Source: Bactericera cockerelli
Taxonomy: Eukaryota; Arthropoda; Insecta; Hemiptera; Triozidae
Reading direction: 5' to 3'
Assembly (NCBI GenBank): GCA_024516035.1
Contig: CM044956.1
Coordinates: 9,552,878 to 9,616,877 of the forward strand
Length of the DNA stretch: 64,000 bases
The notes beneath the pieces are model-generated. The model was given only the letters and a program-made list of their open reading frames with translations. It had not been told where the DNA came from and made no database searches. Below, one piece after another: positions 58,757 to 64,000 of the stretch. Position numbers and translations under genes: made by a program. Positions within the stretch are counted from its first letter, which is position 1. The number at the start of each line of letters is the position of its first letter.

Positions 58757-58759
58757 CTG

Positions 58760-59760
58760 GAATCAAACAAACAATAAATAAAAACATGAAAAAAATAGAA
58801 TAAAACTAAACAAAAAGATAAAAAAAAACTTCTTTTTATCTCTTGCAAGGACGGGTCATTCATTTTATAATCACTTACCGTGCGTCAGAATAATCAATTG
58901 ATTTTAACCATTATTTGGTTAATCAAAATGCCATTTGATGAACAGAACTTATCAGTTGATTAGCCTATCCCCCTATTTAAATGTGATTGATAAACGCACC
59001 ATAAGACTAAAGCCAAGACCTACTATCTGATTGAAAATTACAAACAGCCATTTGACCGTACATTGGAAACAGTGGTTTTGAGGGGGGTCGAATCTCGTCA
59101 AAAATTCTATATCTGTTACCGTTTAGCTCACAATGTTGATAATCGAAATATAAGAGCAAACATGTTCATGTTTGCACCCTTTTTTTGGACAGGCATGCTC
59201 TAACAATTTGACAGCAATGTCTGCCTACGGGTTGAGCCCACCTTGCTATAATACCATAAAACAAAGATACTGACATTAAAAACAGGGCTGTTGAAGAATA
59301 ACTTCCGGACAATAAAAGTGTTAATTAAGATAACAGATGCATAAAAAGTCTCTTTTGAGTGGCAATAATGATGTAAAATTGGAATTAATGGGTAGTAAAA
59401 CACATTGTACGATGGTTATTCTCAAGTTATTGGTGAACAAATGAACACGCACAACGCTGTTTCCCTATTAAGTGGATAAGGCAGCCCCTTCATCACACTA
59501 GAGGGGACCACAGGGTGAATTAATCATTTTCACTAGGATCAATAAAGTTAACCAACTTCAAGCATTAAGAAATACCAACATGGTTCAAGGAAATACTAAA
59601 GAAGAACGGGGGGGTGGGTTTTAGCGGGTGAGCCGACAGAATTGGTGCCCTTCAAGAGGGGCGACACACCATACCCTGCCGGCAAGTCCCGCATATCCTT
59701 CAGCACTAGAGCTTTGCTGAAGGAATCTTATAAGATTTTCCCCCTCAAAAAAAAAGCACT
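58760..59760. other. Intron before exon 1, no gene seen
   Basis: AT-rich. 59585-59750 has a moderate-GC block with the short stem ccttcagc / gctgaagg near 59698. No candidate for the missing first exon was found. Confidence 0.4.
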
Positions 59761-60480
59761 AAAATAAACTGGTGTGAACATCACACAATTTTCCTTATCC
59801 TCGAAAAAAAGTTAAACTCCACCAGTTAGTTTAGTTAGTTATCAATGTTATCATATTTGTGTTAATCACTTTCGTGATGTCACAACTACTCAAAACCGAC
59901 ATTCAGGTTACAAATCCGCCGCCTTATCGATCAAGCTACTGAGGTCGGTAAACTCCACCACCAGTGACAATTTTGTTTTGTTTTGTTTTTTTTTTTTTTT
60001 TTTTTTTGTAAAAAGTGGTTAATTAATGATAAATAGGGTTGATCTCTAATATTTTTTCCGTAATACTAACCGTGTATTTTTCGAGTAAGACAGAACTCTT
60101 GTCCTGGAAAGAGCATATCTACATTGTTGAGTATTGCACATCACATAGTCAAAAAAATAAGCGGCGCGCATAAGTTTTTTTCTTCGATTTTAGTTAGTTC
60201 TCTCGTGGTACCGGCAATAGTAAAGCTATGACACGACACACTCGGTCTATTCCGTACAGACACACGTGTACCACGGGTGGTACAAAAAAAACTCTCTCTC
60301 TGGGTCATTGCCATAGGCAATAACCCCGCCCTTTATTTAGGGCATCCTTAAATATATGTTGTTTATCTTTTTCTTGTTTATAATTATACTGTCAATTTTG
60401 TTTTTTTTTTTTAATTTTTATCATTACAATATGTTTGTGCAAATATTCTTTTAATAAAGAGTTTAATAATAAGATAAGGA
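59760..60480. mobile_element. Transposon fragment, SINE F and core-bearing SINE
   Basis: 59768-59800 starts like the 39440 element. 59830-59950 is family F on the minus strand, well preserved. 60300-60475 has attgccataggcaataaccc and a tail with taataaagagtttaataata. Confidence 0.65.
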
Positions 60481-60824
60481 GATAATGAAAAATAAAATTA
60501 TAATAATATAGTACACATAGAAGTTCTTGGTGTTTTCAGAAATTTCCACTGTACAACGCAACATGCCAATGATATCTTCCGTGAGAAACAGTATAGGGCA
60601 GGCACACGATGGGACACTTGGAAAATTTGTCTCTCCCATGTCGACTAGAAGTAATAATAATTGCTTTCATCATGCCATCCAGCCTGGCGTGAAGTGAGAG
60701 TTATTCCTCGTCGACAATCATAAATTTCGACAGCTCCCACCCCATGTTTCCAAACAACAACACATTTACAACGTTTCACCCCGTGTGGAAGATGTCTTCA
60801 TTAAAATACTTTAAATTTCGAGTA

Positions 60825-61250
60825 GTCATCGTAGCAGAGTGAGTTAGCGCGCTAGGCATTGCACGCATGGTGACCTGGGTTCGATATATAAACAAATTTT
60901 ATTTATAAACAATTGGATCAAGCGTTATTTACATCCTTTATATACAATGAACATGGTAACAAGTTGAGAAATAAATATAAACAAAGCCTGATCAAGGGTG
61001 GTGATAATGCCTGCGGCATTCTCTTCCAATTCCCTGTACTTGCTCTGTACTTGGATTTTCGGGGTCCACTCATACCTCGTGAGGAAAAATGAGTAGTTTA
61101 CTTGTATGAGTAACGACCAGTGGCGGTATTACCAGAGTAAAAAGAAATTAATGTAATAGAATTTGAAAAGTACAGGAGGCTCTTAGTAATGTTGCGCTAC
61201 CCACAAAAATTGTGAAGAGGCCTTGTGCTTCACCACAATTATAATCATAC
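60825..61250. mobile_element. SINE E, core (minus) and dispersed repeat
   Basis: 60830-60890: gagtgagttagcgcgctagg, tgcacgcatggtgacctggg (family E, box B truncated). 60890-61030 is the core type of 41045 on the minus strand. 61070-61250 is the 18120 repeat. Confidence 0.6.
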
Positions 61251-61654
61251 ATATATACTTTAAATTTCGACAATTTTATTCTAACTCCGTGTTTTAAACA
61301 ACACATTTGCAACATTTCACCCCGTGTGGATAATGTCTTCATTAAAATACTTTATACTACTTTATTATGTAATGTAAATATTAATCATGTTAATTAATGT
61401 CTAATGATACTAATTAGACATTTATTAGACACACTGTCTATCTGGAAAGGTAAGTTTTTAGTGGGTGGAAATCTAACACCCCAGGCTTAAGTAAACCTGG
61501 GTGTTTTTGAAAGATTTTTGTCCTACCTTTTTATTTAAAAAAATCGACATATTCGTACTATAACCTACAATAACTTTTTTTAAAACAATAGATGTTTTAT
61601 TTTACAACAAAGGTTTATACAGGAGGATTTTAGACCGTTATTAAAACTATACTT

Positions 61655-61870
61655 GCCAGCGTCGATGGCGCGTTGAATGCACCGATTCTCGTAGGATCAC
61701 CGAACTTAAGCAACGTCCAGCGAGGTGAAGACTTCGCGATATTGGCATTCTGGCCCAACCCAAGCTTTGTGACTTTATGTGGCTAGGAGGTTTGTGAGTT
61801 TCCTGCGAATGGAGGGTAACACCCCCGTCCTGATATAACCATGTTATATAACCTAGGTAACCATGCAGCC
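61655..61870 (+). mobile_element. 5S rRNA-derived SINE, best-preserved head
   Basis: gccagcgtcgatggcgcgtt, gaatgcaccgattctcgta, ggatcaccgaacttaagcaa and cgtccagcgaggt follow insect 5S rRNA from its first base through the internal promoter. Then the module with gaatggagggtaacaccccc. Confidence 0.88.
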
Positions 61871-61884
61871 AAAAAATACAGTTA

Positions 61885-62080
61885 GGCCACCGTCCGGTGC
61901 GCTCGTGTTGACCCAGTACCTCAATGAGAACTATTGGGTCATTTCTCGCCCATTAGAGGGGAGGCATACTACGGGATAGGCAATCTGCAACACAGACCAC
62001 AAGCTTCTAAAGAAGCTGTTCTTTCGAGGCTACGAATAAAAAAGGCTGTGAAGTGTGAAACTCATCTTAAAAAAAAAAAA
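61885..62080 (+). mobile_element. SINE family C, head missing
   Basis: ccgtccggtgcgctcgtgtt onward, through gaggggaggcatactacggg and a modified gaggctacgaataaaaaa, ending ctcatctt plus an A tract. Confidence 0.75.
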
Positions 62081-62354
62081 AAAACAAAATTACTTTGTTG
62101 CAAACAGTTCCGCTCGATTTATTTCCCAAATTCAAAAGATAAATCACGTGTCACACTTCAAAATATTATGCCCAGTTCCAAAAATTTGCTCCGATTTTTT
62201 TTTTAAATGGAGCATAAAAATTCGACAGAGAATGGACCCTCAAAACACGGGTATTGTGGTTTCACCGTAGGGTGCGTGACATCTTGAAATCCCAGATAAA
62301 ATACGGCGGTATAAACATTACGGGGTTTCAGTAGAGAAACTATTATTTTTAAAT

Positions 62355-62575
62355 TTTAATTGGGTATAACGTCAACTGCATGGTCATATCACGACGGGGG
62401 TGTTACCCTCCATTCTCAGGAAACTCACAAACCTGCTACCAACTTTAACCTCACCCCAGCCTGGGTTGGGCCGGAATACCACCATCACAAAGTTTTCACC
62501 TCGCTAGACGTTGGTTAACTTCGGTGATCCTACGAGAAACGGTGCACTTAACGCGCAATTAACGCTGGCAAATCT
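62355..62575 (-). mobile_element. 5S rRNA-derived SINE, minus strand
   Basis: Minus strand: accgtttctcgtaggatcac, cgaagttaaccaacgtctag, gaggtgaaaac, then aggctggggtgaggttaaag and gaatggagggtaacaccccc. Confidence 0.85.
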
Positions 62576-62869
62576 ATTTTTGAATAAGCGGAACTCACTG
62601 ATATTGATTCACAAACTAAAACAAATGTATTTTCGTAATCTTAATGCTATTGACAATAGAAGGCTAAAATTTGCATCAAGGTTCTTCTATTAGTCAGGAT
62701 TTTCAGTAAGAAAGAAATTAGTCTAACCTTGGCACTATGCATTAACAAGGTGATGAGATCTATTCCATTCTATGCCAAGAATTCCCGGAATTTCCGAAGA
62801 AACAAAACAAAATCTCTGTACGCAGGTACGCACTATTAGTTTACATTGGAATTGAACGAACTTGTATTT

Positions 62870-63192
62870 TCCATGCTTAAGATTCGAACCACGAACCTCG
62901 AGGTAACAAGTCCATAACGATTAAGCTGAAGAGCTCGTCCCACCGAGCAAGTCATTCAGGGTAGCTCAGTGGTCAAAGTGTCGTCGGTCTAGTAATCAAG
63001 AGGTCGTGTGTTCGAAACCCACCCGGAACATCCCATATTTTAAGTCCCATTTACAACTATAGGTATTGCTTACTGCTGGAATAATGAGACTCATAATTTC
63101 TAGTCGTGCAGTAATCCAGAGGTCGCAGGTTCGAAACCCAGCCAGGACATGACACGTTATCTTCTCATATTTTAAATCCCATTTGGAATTTC

Positions 63193-63230
<38 letters not shown>

Positions 63231-63330
63231 TTTAGTTTTTCTGCAAAACAATCAACAACAACAAATTAATAACAATATTTTTTTTTAAGTTAGAAATATG
63301 TACAAAAAATAAAGAACATTATTATTACTT
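62870..63330. mobile_element. SINE family F (minus), two family B pieces (plus), tail
   Basis: 62870-62950 is family F. 62955-63100 is family B with a changed head (gggtagctcagtggtcaaag). 63110-63190 is a second, headless copy. 63195-63226 is a T run of about 30 bases, then a tail on the minus strand. Confidence 0.7.
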
Positions 63331-64000
63331 CCGAGAAATTTCTAATATTAGAAATCGGAAGTATTGTGTTCGTTTTTAAAAAAAAAAATATTTTTTTGCT
63401 CCGATTTTAATTTTTTTCATATTTCTGGACGTTTCATAACCTCCTGAGCAAATTTGGTTTTGTGTCCGTCTGTCGGTCTGTGGGTCTGTCGGTCTGTCGC
63501 TCTGTCGGTCTGTTAAAACGATTCCTTGTAACGCGCAAATCTCGGAAACTACTCGACCGATTTTGATGAAATTTTGCACACATCTAGGAGACATTCTGTA
63601 GATGGTCCCATTTTAAATTCATTGAATTCGTACTAGCGGTTCTTGGTGAAAAAGACCATGCGCCTGACCACTAACTTTTTACTTAAACGCTTATATCTCG
63701 TGAACGGTACACCCGATTTTAAATGAAATTTTGTATGGTTATGCATATTATTGTTTTACATAGGCCTTTTATATTTATTTTTTAGTTAATTATAATTTGA
63801 CTCTGATATTTAAGAAAATCCGAAATTTTGGACAAAAAAGTCAAAAAATAAGAACCACGACTTGCCGATACAGAATTTTTTGTAAAATCTAGAATGTAGA
63901 AAAAACAATATTCTACCATATAAAACAAATTTGAAGAAAATCGGTTCAGTCGTTTTGGAGATACAAGTAAATTTGTATAAAATCTCAAAATTGGCACGTG
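63326..64000 (+). mobile_element. Second copy of the 49.5 kb repeat element, runs off the window
   Basis: acttccgagaaatttctaat with its palindrome, a (gtctgtcg)n stretch at 63468-63510 longer than in the other copy, and uninterrupted sequence where the hAT-like element sits at 50094. This confirms the empty target site (atctagaatgta at 63887). Confidence 0.85.

Noticed and set aside
58860..58900. Possible first Piezo exon ending at a gtaagt near 58877
   Set aside because: The sequence before the site has no hydrophobic coding frame with a start codon; a chance donor.
61655..61740. A 5S rRNA gene
   Set aside because: Only the first half matches 5S rRNA, then the sequence changes into the SINE module shared with other copies.

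Overview
This is eukaryotic, intron-rich nuclear DNA, most likely from an arthropod and probably an insect. GC-rich coding exons sit in very AT-rich introns crowded with tRNA-derived and 5S-rRNA-derived SINEs, small DNA transposons and tandem arrays. From memory the coding exons resemble insect Piezo more than vertebrate Piezo. A hemipteran is only my guess.

Minus strand, 58756 down to 2162: one gene fills almost the whole window, the mechanosensitive channel Piezo. I could assemble 24 exons with GT-AG boundaries. Every splice phase fits from exon to exon, giving about 1,299 codons with no internal stop. This is roughly the N-terminal half of a protein that is usually about 2,500 residues. 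The first coding exon lies beyond the right edge. The beam, anchor, cap and pore lie beyond the left edge. Exons are numbered 1 to 24 in transcript order, from right to left.

Nested in intron 9 (36020 to 31165), on the same strand, is an intronless 581-codon reading frame of unknown function (34103 to 32358). It has an A tract six bases after its stop, which suggests a retrocopy.

The outstanding feature is that about half of the Piezo exons carry tandem duplications spanning one of their splice junctions. Each copy repeats the end of the exon, the splice site and a little intron, for between 1 and about 36 extra copies. Arrays lie at the donors of exons 8, 9, 11, 12, 13, 16, 18, 19 and 24, and at the acceptors of exons 5, 9, 10, 19, 22 and 23. 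Some copies form complete cryptic mini-exons.

Other layout: 59000 to 64000 (intron before exon 1) holds SINEs, 5S-derived SINEs and a transposon running off the edge. 49500 to 54450 is a repeat element split by a 4.2 kb hAT-like transposon carrying a 22-base minisatellite with higher-order structure. 40700 to 47200 is mostly old repeats. 21831 to 22165 is a nearly perfect 156-base palindrome. Several SINE families with different heads share one short hairpin-like core. A 5S-headed and a tRNA-headed family share a second module. SINE family letters A to F are my own labels.
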